64,000 bases of DNA, from the NCBI GenBank assembly GCA_033063855.1, contig CP093830.1, forward strand, positions 11,780,854-11,844,853. The letters are read 5' to 3'. Below are positions 13,014-25,304 of this stretch, in pieces. The notes under the pieces were generated by a model. That model was not told where the DNA came from. It made no database searches and was given only the letters and a program-made list of their open reading frames with translations. The stretch is from Smittia aterrima. Taxonomy: Eukaryota > Arthropoda > Insecta > Diptera > Chironomidae. Position numbers and translations under genes: made by a program. The number at the start of each line of letters is the position of its first letter. Position 1 is the stretch's first letter.

Positions 13014-15605
13014 GCTTGCCAAAGGTTTGAGAGTAAATGGAGCGTTCTCATAGACAACTCAACGACCCAGCGAGTCTGGCCAGCCTACAATTATCATAAT
13101 CACCAGACGAGTGAACTGAATTCACTTTGCACATCGTTATGAGTCGAAAGGTTGGCGAACTTTTGTTTATTTGAATTAATTTGTGAAGTTTGCGCTGAGT
13201 TCTTGTAATTTTCATTGTGGAATTTCTTTTCAAAACGATTAGTCAAGAATTTCTGTTGAATTATGAAATTAAACGCTTCGTTTAATAAGTTACCGCTTAG
13301 TTCCTCGAATGATTTTATCGCAATTATTTTGAGAGATTTAAAAGGCAATTTAAGCTGTTTCGATTGCTTAGCCACGCAGCGAGACTCTCATTGATTGCTA
13401 ATCGCAGCCATCACATATCTCGTTGATGAGATTCGATTCACCTGTTTACAAAGAAAGCGCGACAATCTCGTCTTTCCCTACGCAAAGTCACATTTTAAAG
13501 ATTTTCACGAAGCATTTTCATGGTTCATGCATCATTCATAAGTTTAAGATTAAAAAGTTTCTATTCGAGAGACGTGCGAAGAAAATTATTTATCTTCGAG
13601 TGTCAACGTAACTTTCTCGACTTCTGGCGGAATTATGCCGTGAATTCACTTTCGTTGGGCATTCATAGAACACAAATTAATTAGATTTTATGTTTTCAAT
13701 TATCAGCGTGAGGAAATCAGTCAACAGACAATGGAACGCGATCTATTTACTCAACGTCAGAATAAATCCAAAGAACTGAACGTAATATCAAAACAACTTC
13801 ATCAGATTTCAATCTGTTAAGCTTCAATTCATTTTAAATATAACTGAGAGCTGTGGTCAGTTAAGAAACAATTAAAATACCAGCAACCTTTTCAATCAAT
13901 CACGCGCAGAAATCAAACGCAAGTGCTCGAGATACCTGAACGGTTATGACGATGGGTGATCGTTACCGAAATGCAAATAAACGTTTCGATTCTAATGAAA
14001 TGGATCAATAGCAATGATTGGAGCAATCTTTGAATTGGAAACTTCAACAGTTGGAAATTTCAATGTTTTAGAGTCCTAATCGAAGCTTTTTCTTTTACGG
14101 TCCGTTTGAGTCTTTGAAGTCGCAGCGAAAGAAAAAGTTTCCCTTCGTCGACAAAAGATTCTTTTTTGGTCAAATTATATCCGCTTAGTTTAACGAAAAG
14201 TCGCTAAAAAGTCGTCAACAAACAATGCTTTGTGTCGATAAATAAATTAATGCGAAAAGCGTTGACGCGGCACAAAATATTTTCGGAAAGCTCGACGAAC
14301 TGGGTCGTTTTGAATTGGCTAAGAAGCAAACAAAAAACAAGGAAACGTCAATTAAAAGAATTCGATGTTTCAGCATCGAAAACAAATTTATTTTCTTAGT
14401 TAACAAGCAAACCATGTGTCACCATGTGAACATAATGGAATTAATGTCGAGATGGTCTCAGATTAAACTCATTCAATTTCGTTTTTCTCACAAGAGACTC
14501 TTCACGACAAAGATGATCGCGTTGCATTTCCATTGTTTGTGCGATCCACTTCACAAACAAATTATTCCGTCTAATCGCGTTGACGACGACCTTGAAGATC
14601 ACTCTCATTTTTCATCGCTTGTGCCCAGTGATCATAATCATAATCATCATCAAAGCTTTTCCGAGAAAATTCTCACCGCAAATTTCTTAATTCCAAAGCG
14701 CAATGATTGACCAATTGCATCACAAAGAAGTTGCGCAATTGTTTTTTTTAAAACAGAGTTAAATGTCAATTTTTATGCAAAGAAATATTTTTTGAAAATG
14801 CTGCGTTGTACGTTCAAACATGAATCATTGAAATTCCGCATCGACAACACTTCCCTGAGCGCGATGATTGCGAGTTAAAAACGACAACTGCGCATGTGGT
14901 GAATGAACAAGTGCATCGATCAAAGGGGAAATGCCGGATGTGCATCATCGATTGATGTTCGTAGAGTCAGGTGGATTAACAAAATATTTCTTGCGAATTG
15001 AAGCCTTTTCTATTTTTATTTCTGGGGTCTATGGAAACGCCCTTCAATGTTAATCGATTCAACTTTAAAAGTAATCGATGGGAATGTCTGGTTCCCATTT
15101 CAACGCAAGTGTTTGCATATGAGGAAAATATTTCGTTTGCTTATAAAATAAACGAAGATGGTTCAGCGACCTTTACTTTATCTCTTCGTCAGGTGTGAAT
15201 CGAACGATATGCTCGGTGATCATGTTTCACATGAATATCATCGACAATTGAAATCACTTTCCAACGAAAGTTCGTTTGAATTGCGCAAGAGAATTGTGAG
15301 AAGCGTTCTCACAGATTTCGCAATTCACTAGAAATTCCTTCACGCGACATTGAAAAGCGAAACTCTTCAAGATTCTTTAAGCGGAAGAAAGTCTGGAAAG
15401 TATCGGTTTACGAACGAAACATTTATTGTTTATCCAACAAAAAAAAGTTATTCTCAATCATGAACTTGCCGTTGTTTTATTTTAACAACTTGAACCCTCA
15501 TTTAAGAACCACCGGAGCAGAGAAAAAAAAATCAGAACATGGTGGTGCGTCGATCCGCCAGAACTTATGCAGAACCATGAAATGTTTCCAGCGTGACATT
15601 AAAAC
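13014..15605. other. Intergenic DNA
   Basis: AT-rich with no supported gene. The longest frame is on the plus strand, with ATG at 14414 and a stop at 14710 (98 codons), and includes a histidine/asparagine-rich stretch (SDHNHNHHQSFSE at about 14630-14670). It has no splice partner or recognisable domain, so I leave it unannotated. Confidence 0.5.
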
Positions 15606-15890
15606 TTAACGGGAAGCCGGAAGTCGATCACAGAATTTTTGTTGTTTGTTGATTTCGTGGATTGTTTGGATGAGTTCGAGAGACTGTGCGACGACAATCA
15701 AAGATTCGTTTGAGATTGAAATCTTCTTGAGAGAAAGAATAATTTGTTCCTCGTTAACTTCGAATCTTCGTCGCGTGTCAATAATTTCTGTCTTTGCGAT
15801 ATCGTCAGAAATCCTTTCTTGGAAATTATTTAATAAAGCAATTTTATAATCTTCAATCACTTGAGTTTGAAAACCTAAGAAAGTTGTCAT
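15606..15890 (-). CDS. Hypothetical small helical protein, 94 residues
   Basis: A single open frame from ATG at 15890 to TAA at 15606. The frame extends upstream to a stop near 15938 without another ATG. I do not recognise the protein. It has no signal peptide or membrane segment, is rich in Ile, Glu, Gln and Lys, and looks mostly helical (for example EVNEEQIILSLKKIS, then SLELIQTIHEINKQQKF), with one cysteine near the end. The codons look like those of the confident genes nearby (GAA, CGA, TCT, ATT endings) rather than random AT-rich DNA. The sequence before the ATG contains TTTCTTAG just inside the frame, so an alternative model is a terminal exon beginning after that acceptor, joined to an exon I could not find. 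Confidence 0.4.
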   Translation of the reverse strand: MTTFLGFQTQVIEDYKIALLNNFQERISDDIAKTEIIDTRRRFEVNEEQIILSLKKISISNESLIVVAQSLELIQTIHEINKQQKFCDRLPASR

Positions 15891-15935
15891 CAAAATGATT
15901 TCGTGGAAAAAACTTTCGATTACACTTTTCAGCAC

Positions 15936-18697
15936 GCTTCAATAAACGACAAGATCGCTTGAAATTTCACGCAATCAGCTCTCCGAGTTATGCTCGAGAC
16001 ACTTTAAATCAAAATTACAGACGACACGCAATCGCTCGACGCAGATTTATTTAACTCTTTCTGAAGAAATTAGGAAACGTCGATGGACCGATGCTGATTA
16101 GGTGCCGAGAAAATTGATCCAATTGAAGCAAACGGAATAATAAACTGTTCTGATCTATATTTCTCCTTGTTTTTCGGTAGCGATCATCTTCTTTTGCTTT
16201 TCAATTTGTCACGCTCAAAAATATTTTCAAATTGTTTTTACACGAAGAAGATTCTTCAAATTATTTAAACAACAGTAAACTTCTTTTTTTGATGGGAAAT
16301 CAATGAACTCACTTCAATCTCTCGTCGCCAATAATCCAATTCTTTGGCTGTCTCGTAATATTTCCTCGATCACTTGTTAACCATTCACTTAATCAGATTT
16401 TCTTCTCTTACTTCCGTCCAATTCTCTTAATTTCTTTTAACCGAAACTGCATTCAGCGAGTCAAAGCAACTTTTTATTCGTCTTTGGAGTCTTGAAGAGA
16501 ATCAACCAACCATCAAACGCATCACCCGACCGAAGTCAACTGTGGTGGAACGCAATGAGTTATGAATGAAGAAATTTGCTAATTCGCGCACTTCACTTTG
16601 CAGGAGGCCAACTCAAAATTATTTGTATTACCCCAACCGCTCACATCGACGATCACAACAAGACTGAAAACAGAGAAAAACTCGAAAATGTGTTTAAAGC
16701 GCAACAGAAGAAAACAATCGTTTGGTGCGCGATGGAAACAGTGGGAAAAGAGAGCACAAAGTGTCTGGCCGGATGGTTCAGCAATTCGGATTTTAGTTGA
16801 GTTCTTTGTGGAATTCTTCAATTGCACAACTTCAACACTGGCGTGTCAAGTCTCTTTGTTTTAAGTAAGATGATGCATCGTGCATGGAACTTGTGTAACG
16901 TCGACGAGCGGTCTCGAAACATTCCCAAAAGGTGAAGCATGCAGAATCTGATTAATTATGCATGCGATTCTCCTTTGATGGTCTTAACGACATGCTCTGA
17001 TGATTCCAACAAGGAGAAGTAATGCACCAGATGGACTCACACAAAAAACTGACATGTTTAAGAATTTCTTCTTTTTTTGAAGTCTTTGTCCAAGTTTGAT
17101 AAGTTATCTTGAATTCTTTTGCTGATCAAGATAATAATAAAGTTGCTGATACATTCCAAGAGAACGAAGTAAAATAAATTTACTTGCAAATTGAATATGT
17201 CAATGAAATTATTCTCTTTTGAAATTTTCTTCTTGAGCTGTGAACATGCTTTCAATCATTGAAATTCAAATGCTGTTGAGAACTTTCCCGCTCGTTTCAA
17301 ACAGCTGTTGTAAGGCCTAAAATATTTTTTTTTACGCCAAACGCAGAAGAAACCGACAAGCTTCGCTTTAAATTCATAAAGCAAACGGCGGTTCTCCTAA
17401 CCGCGGCGCTTCACAAATATTTCAATTCAAAACATTTTCTCCTAGATCACAAGCTAGTACAAAATATAAAAAATAAAAATACTGGACACTGTCAGCAAAA
17501 ACTTTAATTTCATTCCGAAATTGATAAAAGAGATTGCAATCTATTAACGCTGTTCGCTAATTGAATTAAATTTTTGCTAACGCTGGAAATCGCTCGAGGA
17601 TTGCGAATTAAATTTTAATTTCTCCATAAATTTTGAACATTTTCGCCCGCGAGCATCAAATCGGCTTTCGCAAATGTACAAACTTTCATCGACACATATA
17701 TCGCTCGCTGATGGAGACCGTTACGCAAATAGAGCTTTATGAATGCATGCCAGTTAATCCTCTACGTCCTCTCTCCTCTTTTGTTGGCGAGAATTATCGA
17801 AATAATAAAGTTTATGAACATCGAAACAAAATTCTATTGAAATCGGGTCATGCTGCAAATTTTGTGTTGTACGTGCTGCTCGTGCCTTTTTATACTCGCC
17901 GCATTCTAAATGATTCACAGTTGCATTTGTTTGCTACAGGTTGCAAAATAGATAAAGCTTAAAAGTCCTGCTCTTCGATAGCCATTTGAAAAATCGTTTG
18001 CTGCACTATCGTTTGGAATTGGAGAAAGGCGTAGAGGTGCTTCGATGCCACCATGAAATGTTTATGATGCACTTAAACCTACTGCTCAAATAACAATGAT
18101 TTAGTGGAACGTGATGTTATTCCCTTTAGGCAGCAGTAGGGCTTCGTGTTGGAAAAACCAATTGAAACGTTAACAACGAGCAATTCACGAGTTGTTCTTA
18201 TGCGGTTGCCGTTGTCGATGGACGTGTGAATCGATTGTAATCACTGAACTTGAAAATAGCTTTCGCTACGCAATTAAGGAAATTGAAACTTCATCACGCT
18301 GAGTTTCTTCTCGTTAATGGGAGATCGTTAAACGCTTCCTAATTGCCTCTCTAGTTTGAGAGGAGAACTTTTTGAGACTTCGCTATTAAACTTTTGAAGA
18401 ACTTTTTAAGGATTCTGAGGTTTTCGGGGAAAAGAAGTTTTCAATTTACCAAATCAACTTTACTTTGAGTATTCATTGTTGTTGAAAGTTTCCTTCCACA
18501 TAACAAAATGCTTATCAAACTCTACTGCGTTATTGCAGCTACACCAATTAACTTAATTGTACACAAATTGTATTCATTTGCTGAACGAAAAATAATTCAA
18601 CTGCACTCGTTTGTTTGATAATACTTTTGCCTGCATAATTGACGTACAATTATGTCGAGCAAATGATAATTTTTTTTTTGATGGAACAAAGCAAATT
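15936..18697. other. Intergenic DNA
   Basis: No supported gene. A good acceptor-like tract (cacttcactttgcag) ends at about 16602 on the plus strand and is followed by an 87-codon open frame to 16864, but the peptide has no recognisable features and no partner exon or start, so it is not called. The rest is short scattered frames. Confidence 0.5.
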
Positions 18698-18727
18698 TAT
18701 AATTTGGAGCGCTCGAACTGGTCAGTT
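18697..18727 (+). promoter_or_regulatory. TATA plus initiator promoter of the Kazal gene
   Basis: A TATA-like TTATAAT at 18697-18703 is followed about 26 nt later by TCAGTT (18722-18727), which matches the insect initiator TCAGTY with its A at 18724. This predicts a transcription start at 18724 and a 59-nt leader before the ATG at 18783. The spacing is close to that of known insect core promoters. Confidence 0.55.
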
Positions 18728-18782
18728 TAATTCGAAACTTGAACCAACAAGAGAAGGAAGCAAACGAAGCTCAAAAAAAAGT

Positions 18783-19086
18783 ATGGAAATAGTAAAAGCT
18801 TCATTAATAATTTTTATTGCGCTGTTGCTGAATAATTCAGTGAAGTGTGATGAGGACTGCACATATCCTTGTACATACATTCATGATCCGGTTTGCGGTG
18901 CCGATGGCGATGAGTTCAAATATTTCGGGAACCAATGCTCCATGGATCGACACAACAGTTGCAATGGAAAAAGTAAGTGAAGGTTTAGTGACAGATTGAC
19001 CTAAAATAAAACTTTAATTTCGCGTAGATTTTGTAGCGACGAGTGAGAGCAACTGCCCAGAGTTTGACGATCAAGAATTCAATTAA
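18783..19086 (+). CDS. Secreted single-domain Kazal-type serine protease inhibitor, 82 residues
   Basis: Two exons, 18783-18972 and 19028-19086, are joined across a 55-nt GT..AG intron in phase. A signal peptide covers residues 1 to about 22, followed by one Kazal domain with six cysteines at 26, 30, 38, 52, 60 and 73, including the diagnostic DPVCGADG and the Phe-x(4)-Asn-x-Cys segment. Expected disulphides are 1-5, 2-4 and 3-6. Aligning CTYIHDPVCG with the reactive loop of ovomucoid third domain (CTLEYRPLCG) puts Tyr32 at the P1 position, which suggests a chymotrypsin-like target. The short C-terminal tail after the last cysteine is acidic. In insects such proteins act in gut, saliva, haemolymph or seminal fluid; the site here is unknown. 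An AATAAA at 19108-19113 lies 22 nt past the stop. The ATG at 18783 is the only one giving the signal peptide and follows the predicted start site. Confidence 0.88.
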
Positions 19087-19107
19087 AAATTTTTGACTTT
19101 AACGACG

Positions 19108-19113
19108 AATAAA
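19108..19113 (+). terminator. Polyadenylation signal of the Kazal gene
   Basis: AATAAA 22 nt downstream of the TAA stop, in the right place and strand for the Kazal transcript. Confidence 0.6.
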
Positions 19114-22100
19114 GTTTTTTATTTCTTCGAAAGATTTGCAAAACATATTTTTCAGTTGTTAAATTTCGAGTCAATCGCGTAAAGAAATCGAATGCGGAGA
19201 AAGAATTTTTATGGAATATCGTCATCAAAATTTATTACATGAGTAAAATGTTGCGATTTCTAGGGATCGAAGAAAATACTTTTTTATTGATTGCCAGAGC
19301 CTTTTCGGTCGTGAAGAATTCGTTTTGTTTCAACGCCATTCAAAAGAAGAAAACTTTTTCCTCCTCACTTGCGTGAATCGTCGATTTCAAAGCGACCCTG
19401 AGAATTTTTCTTTCAACAAACAGAGCAGCCGAACAATTCAAGAGTTTGTTTATTTTTTGGGTCGACCCCCGACTAGACTTTACTCTTCGTCAGATGGGAA
19501 AATTGTTTGGGAGAACTTTTCGGGAAGGAATTTATGGTTTGTTTTATGGTTTTGTTGTTGCTTCTGCTCATACTTGTAAAGTGTTGTGGTGCTTAAGATA
19601 GCCGACATACGAAATGTTTTCATGGATTAAAACACGTAAACAAATTTGAGATTTAAACAAGCGTTTCTTTCTTATCTTGTAAGCACCTTTAGGTGAGAGC
19701 CCATAAACTAAATTTCCAAGAACAAATGTAGGTCAATCACCACCACAAACATTGCACAATCAAATATTCATAAATTTTCAGTTTCATGCGCTTCCTTTTT
19801 GAATTTTTATCAAGTCGAACAGTGAATTGTGTTGCGTAAAAACGCCCTGAAGTGATGGGGAAGAGATTTATGATTTTCGATCGTGCGAATACCACAAATC
19901 ATTATTTATTTCGATCTGATTTATGTACAAACATAAAATTATGCAAACACTGTGAATAAAAATATCAGAAAAATTCCTCGTTCGAGTCGAACAATAAAAA
20001 AGTTTCAGGGCTTGCTGTTGGAAAATTCTTGTTTGAGACTTTACTAATTCACCTGAGAATCAAACATCAAGGACGATGCGATGGTCGTTTCGAAGACGAA
20101 CCAAAAATTTGTTAGGGTCTCCCTAAAGGAATTTTAAATCAGAAAATCATGAACTGGAAAGTTCCATGAAATCTCTCGCCGGGGAGAAATTATTGAATCT
20201 ATTAAAGCAAAGACTGAGAATTCATAAGAGAGCGACAATTTTTAGTATTCCTGTGACACTGATGAGGTCGTTTCGAGGGTGAATAAAGAAATCCTCTGAG
20301 ACAGAATGCAATCAAGAATCATTTGATGAGTGGATGTTAAATGAGCCAAGTGAAAGTCGTCCCAAACATCGAGACTCCTTCGTCATAATCAGTAAAGCAC
20401 TCACAGAGTAGTTTTTCTCGCTTTCGGGTAAAAGGAAAAACGAAAATCACGTGAGTCGTAAAAACAAAAGGGTGGCTGTGACTATAGAAAAACCAGCCAG
20501 ACAACATCTGCGACATGATAAAAGTTTCTCCCACAGTCCGTTGAGGTAAATTAAGTTTATGAATGAAATTATGATGCATGCATTTTATCACGCCACATTC
20601 ACCACGAGAAAGTGTAAATACACCAAGAGGGAAATTTCGTTCCTAGCTCAGGTGAATTTTCATCTACACGACAATGGGATTTTCAGAAGAAACTCTACCG
20701 ACGAACTCTGCCACACAACCGCCATAAATAATTGCTTTCATTATGGAAAATTGCTTTCGAAAATATTTTCTGTTGAGTTTTTTAAGTTGAGAAGATTCTC
20801 CGAAGCTTTAACGCTCCCTAAGAGCAACAACTGTGAGAACAGAGAGCTGATGATGTTGTTTTCACCGCAGCGGTTGAGTTAATATCATTTTGGTTTATGC
20901 GTAAACAAACCCGAGAGAGTGAGAGGTGAATTATGGAATGAAATTATATCCACAAACCAATAAATTTTGTTTTCTTCTGGTCAATATTGCAATTTATTTC
21001 TTGTTGTCTTTCAATTTACATGAACCCATCTGGATTGCTTGGCACGAAGGAGGATACCAATAAATTAAATTTCTGCTGTTTCGAAAGTTTGAAGCTCAGC
21101 TCTCTCTGGCTTCCGAAAGAAACTTTTCGAATTACATTCTCGGTTTCAACTTCGCAATTGAAAAACATTTTCCAAACTTTACGTTTTCAATTCCCAAAAT
21201 AAAGAAGACGATTCTACAACAAGAAAAGTTCAAAATCAAAACATGGCTGGAAGGAAAAGTAAAACTCAGCTCAACTCCCGAGACGAGAGTTCTGTTAAGG
21301 CGCGATCTTAGCTCTTACTTTTGTGTTTGTGTGTGTGTTGGTGCGAATGGAAACAAGAATTCTTTTCAAAAAAGTTTATCCGCAAGATGAAAAGAGAAAA
21401 ACAGAAATTAAAAATTAATAATCCAGCTACGAAGAAAGTTCAGCCGAGGAAAGGAAAAAGTTTTTACATTTCGCAATTTTACTTATTCGATAATGAGAAA
21501 GAACATTTTAAAATAATTAATTTTTTATTCTTGGTAAACGAGAATTGAATGAATTAAGAAGTTGTGCAAAGCTTTAAACCGCAAAAGCTTTTATTTTGAA
21601 TGATTTAATCTCGCACTTTGACTCACTCGTGATGAACGGCAGGGCATTCTTTGAACAATTAATTAAATGACGAAGATAATTTATTATAACACTTTCCTTC
21701 CCTCCCACGCGTTTTCCTAATTAGTGAGAGAGAGAGCGAGGAAACTGCAAAGATACTTCCATTCGATGATTGATTAGACCAATTTTTCTATCTCTTCACA
21801 TCGAAGAACCGAGAAAAAATAAAAAGAAACTGATCTGGTTTCGTCTGAGTTCATCGTCGGGCATCATAAATCATTGGAATGAAGATTCCTGAGATTAGCT
21901 ACAATCGATCGAAGTGCTTTTGCCTAGAGCTTGCAACTTGAATCACAAACGTTGATGAAATCATCTCTTGAAGCTTTGAAGGTCGATGGATGGAAAACCG
22001 GCGATGATTACTCTCTCTCAGGAATGCAAGCAAGCGTGACATCGTTTGTCTTCGATGATGATGTCAGTTGCTCCATTCGAGGGATTTTAAACCTGATTAT

Positions 22101-25100
22101 CCTAGGGATTTCCACACGGTACGGGATAAACTTTTCAGCAGAAATTTTCATTCAAGTCTTCGTCATTATTTTCGAAAACATGGAACTTGAATTAAATCTC
22201 GTGAGCTCAGCATGATAAGAAATCCCGCATGCACACTTGGGAGGTTAAAGTGAGCTGAAAACAACGTTAACTCGACGACGAGTGTAAGTAGAACCATATT
22301 TATCATTATTCTGCTGCATCATCATGTGGTTGCGGCTAAGTTCGATTCATTCTCCCTGTTACTCGCACAGTTCACACGTCTTTCCACATCCTCGAAAGAG
22401 ATTAATGTTTGAAAAATTGCTTTTCATTTGTCGGAAGCTCGCTCTTTTTGCTCGAGCGAAATCTCACTCTGGAGATCAAATCACGGAGAAAGCGTATCGT
22501 AGATTGAAAATTGAGATAATTATTCCCTAGTTTTCCATCTCAGCTCTCAAGCTATTAGTTTTTTTTGTGTGATTATGAAGCAAGAAAAAAACAGAAGCGA
22601 GAAGAAGAAAATAATCATTCAATTTCAGAAAGCTGAGATAGATGAAGTCGCTGCTCTGGATTTCAATGAGGAAAGTTCGCATTGTTCTCTCGAGTCAATA
22701 AAAACAACAGAAGCTTTTAATTCAGATAACAAACGAGTACATTAAACTGAGGGTGACCAGGAGAAAAGTGATTTTAAAGTATAAAGACACAAGAGAGGCA
22801 TCTATCCATCCTAAGCTGTCACGAGTTGACAACTTTTCACAACAATCCACAATAAAATTCATTGTTTCCCGACAACAATAATTACACACTCCAAATCCGA
22901 CGAAAAATTGATCCTTAATCGGAAAGTAAACGATTTGGTTCCTTGCGCAAGAAGAAAAGGCGAAGCGAGATGAAGGAAACAGCTATCGATTTGGAAGCGT
23001 TGAAATGTGTAAAACGATATTAAATTGGATATTTACAGGAAGGGGTATGAGCACCATAAACATTTTTTTCTGCTGAGTTCGAAAGCGATAGCATCTTGAG
23101 GAAGAAGCTGACGATATCATCGAAGGAAATTGAGGGAACGAAGCGAAGTAAAAGGATTAAACTTTGTTTTATTTTGCTCATCTTTGAGACTTTGTTTTTT
23201 AAAGGAAAAAAAAGGAAAAGGTCGTTGAAACTTTAAGAAGATTGTTGAGTTGGAACATTCCTGAGCGTTTCTCGAAGCGGTTCCTTAAAATTTTATTTTC
23301 AATCTAAAATAACAAGAAAAGCTTTTGCTCAAGTAGATGAAGTTTAAAAACGATGCGAATTCTCGTGCAATATCACGAGAAAAGCCACACACAAAAGGCA
23401 AACATCTTGAGGCGTAAGGTCACGAAGGAGCGAAAGAAATAAAAGTTCAGACACGTTCCGTCATCCCTAAAGTGAGCAGAAAAGTTTTTAATTCTTCTTG
23501 CCTCTTATTTACATTGCTCCCTTGTTTAAGATGTGTAGCTGTCTCTCTCTCTCTCTCCCCTTTCCGACCCTCCCTCGAGTCTGTAAGCATTCAATTAATG
23601 TCATTCTGTTGAACGAAACAATTAAAAAAGCTCATTGCTGCGGGATATTCTCCGAAATTGTTATGAGATGAATGCGAAAATTATTATGGAAAAAAATTCT
23701 AGGAGAAAATTGTAATTATTTCCGACGCGAGAAAATGGTATTGAGCTTACAGCAATGTAAGATTAAGAAGATAAGAAAAGCAAGAAAATAAGCTTTTTAT
23801 ATTTTTTGAAGATGTACGATAATGTAAGAGGATTTATGATGTTTTTGTTGAAAGAATTTTGAGTTGTCTGGGGAAGATATTTCATTTTGGATACGAACTA
23901 ATCAAATGTCTCATGCAATCTGCAAGTTTATTTTCTGACAAAGATGAGAGCTTAACGATCAACTCAGACATCGCGTCTTATGACATTTCCTCAAGTTTTT
24001 CCTGCCAATTAAAATAAATTGAGTGAATGAAATGCGAAACTTGGATGCGAAAACATTTCCGCGAATTTATTATTCAGTTTATTTATGATGAATTTTTAAT
24101 TTGGCATTAAATTTGCAATCATTCGCAACGACGAGAAATAACAATTTTTCAGATGCAGCCAATTTAAAGTTTGCTTCATCCCCCCAAACCGAACATAAAG
24201 AATCGATTTGGAAACTAAATCTTCGAGCTCCGAGTGCAATAAAGAACTCTATCGTTTCCCTCGCCTCGTTTTTAATTTATCTTCGGGGCATTATCTCTCT
24301 GCTCAACTCTATTCCCCTGCTCTCCATTACGTATCGATTGCACCCCGAGACTTCACTCGAACGAAGCGAGATAAAATAACGTCAAAAGTGCAAAGTTTTT
24401 AATCCACCGAGAGAGATATCTTATATAGTCGTTTCATCAACGGCGGTAAAATTTCTGCAATCCTCACCGAATTCGGTTCAATTCTTTTTCTGAGGATTAA
24501 TGCATGGCGAGATGTTGCACATGTTCATTGTCGATTGAACGAATATCGAATGTTAAATGGAGAAAGATATTTTGCTCTATTATCACATCATTCGGAAAAT
24601 ATTTTATGAAATATTCAAAGATGAAACTTTCATAAAGAAAGTTAAGAAAAATATTTTCTCATTTGAAAAACTGAGAGAGCCAAAGAATAATGGAAATCTA
24701 ATTGATTTCAATTAATGCAATGATTCAATATTGAAACAAAAGCTCGGAAATTCCTTACAAAAACATTTATTCAAGTTTATAAAAGCAAAGTTTGCAGTTT
24801 GACTTGAGCTTCAAACGAAGATTGAATAAATGAAACGATAATTTAAGTTATCTCCCATCAAATATTTGCTGAGAATTAAGTTTCTTCTCTTCATTTCTTT
24901 TGCTCAGAACTCATCACGTTCATTGAAAATGCATAAGACACCAAGCTGAAGCTGAAATGTTGAACTCAAATATTTGAGTTTTCAGTTGAATCCTAGAATC
25001 GAAATTCCATCAATTTAATTCAACTTTGCTCTTTCATCAAAGATCCTCTAGGCTATGGGATTCGTCGTCTCAATTTCTTCCGAGAATCTATTGTCTCTTG

Positions 25101-25232
25101 CTATTAGCTATTGGAGGGTAAACTTGATATTGCAGTCTTAGCTTGGAAACGTTCGTCGCTAATTTAAGACGTTGACGTTTTTTTTCTCAGATTTTTTTTA
25201 TTGTGTCATAAACGAGATAAGAAAAAAAATAT
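19114..25232. other. Intergenic DNA, about 6 kb
   Basis: No gene is supported. Frames are under about 107 codons, mostly without ATG, and lack domains. A CT-dinucleotide run is at 23541-23557. The sequence is AT-rich with many poly-A and poly-T tracts. It may contain regulatory DNA, but I can point to no specific site. Confidence 0.55.
23541..23557. repeat. CT dinucleotide microsatellite
   Basis: A short run of about eight CT units. Similar short CT/GA runs occur near 27873, 40669, 41419, 49388 and 54451. Confidence 0.8.
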
Positions 25233-25238
25233 TTTATT
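25233..25238 (-). terminator. Likely polyadenylation signal of homogentisate dioxygenase
   Basis: AATAAA on the minus strand about 65 nt beyond the stop codon of the dioxygenase gene. Confidence 0.5.
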
Positions 25239-25304
25239 AGTTGACAAACAATGAAACTTTAGATGAAACTTCAAACTCCATTACCACTCATTCATATTGA
25301 TCGT

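Noticed and set aside
14414..14710. Plus-strand frame with a His/Asn-rich stretch
   Set aside because: No domain, partner exon or promoter; the repeat-like AATCAT run explains the composition.
16602..16864. Open frame after a good acceptor-like tract
   Set aside because: No upstream exon or ATG could be joined and two other frames overlap it.
24421..24629. TATA-like ATATAG followed by a 43-codon ATG frame
   Set aside because: No signal peptide or similarity, and such TATA matches are common in AT-rich DNA.
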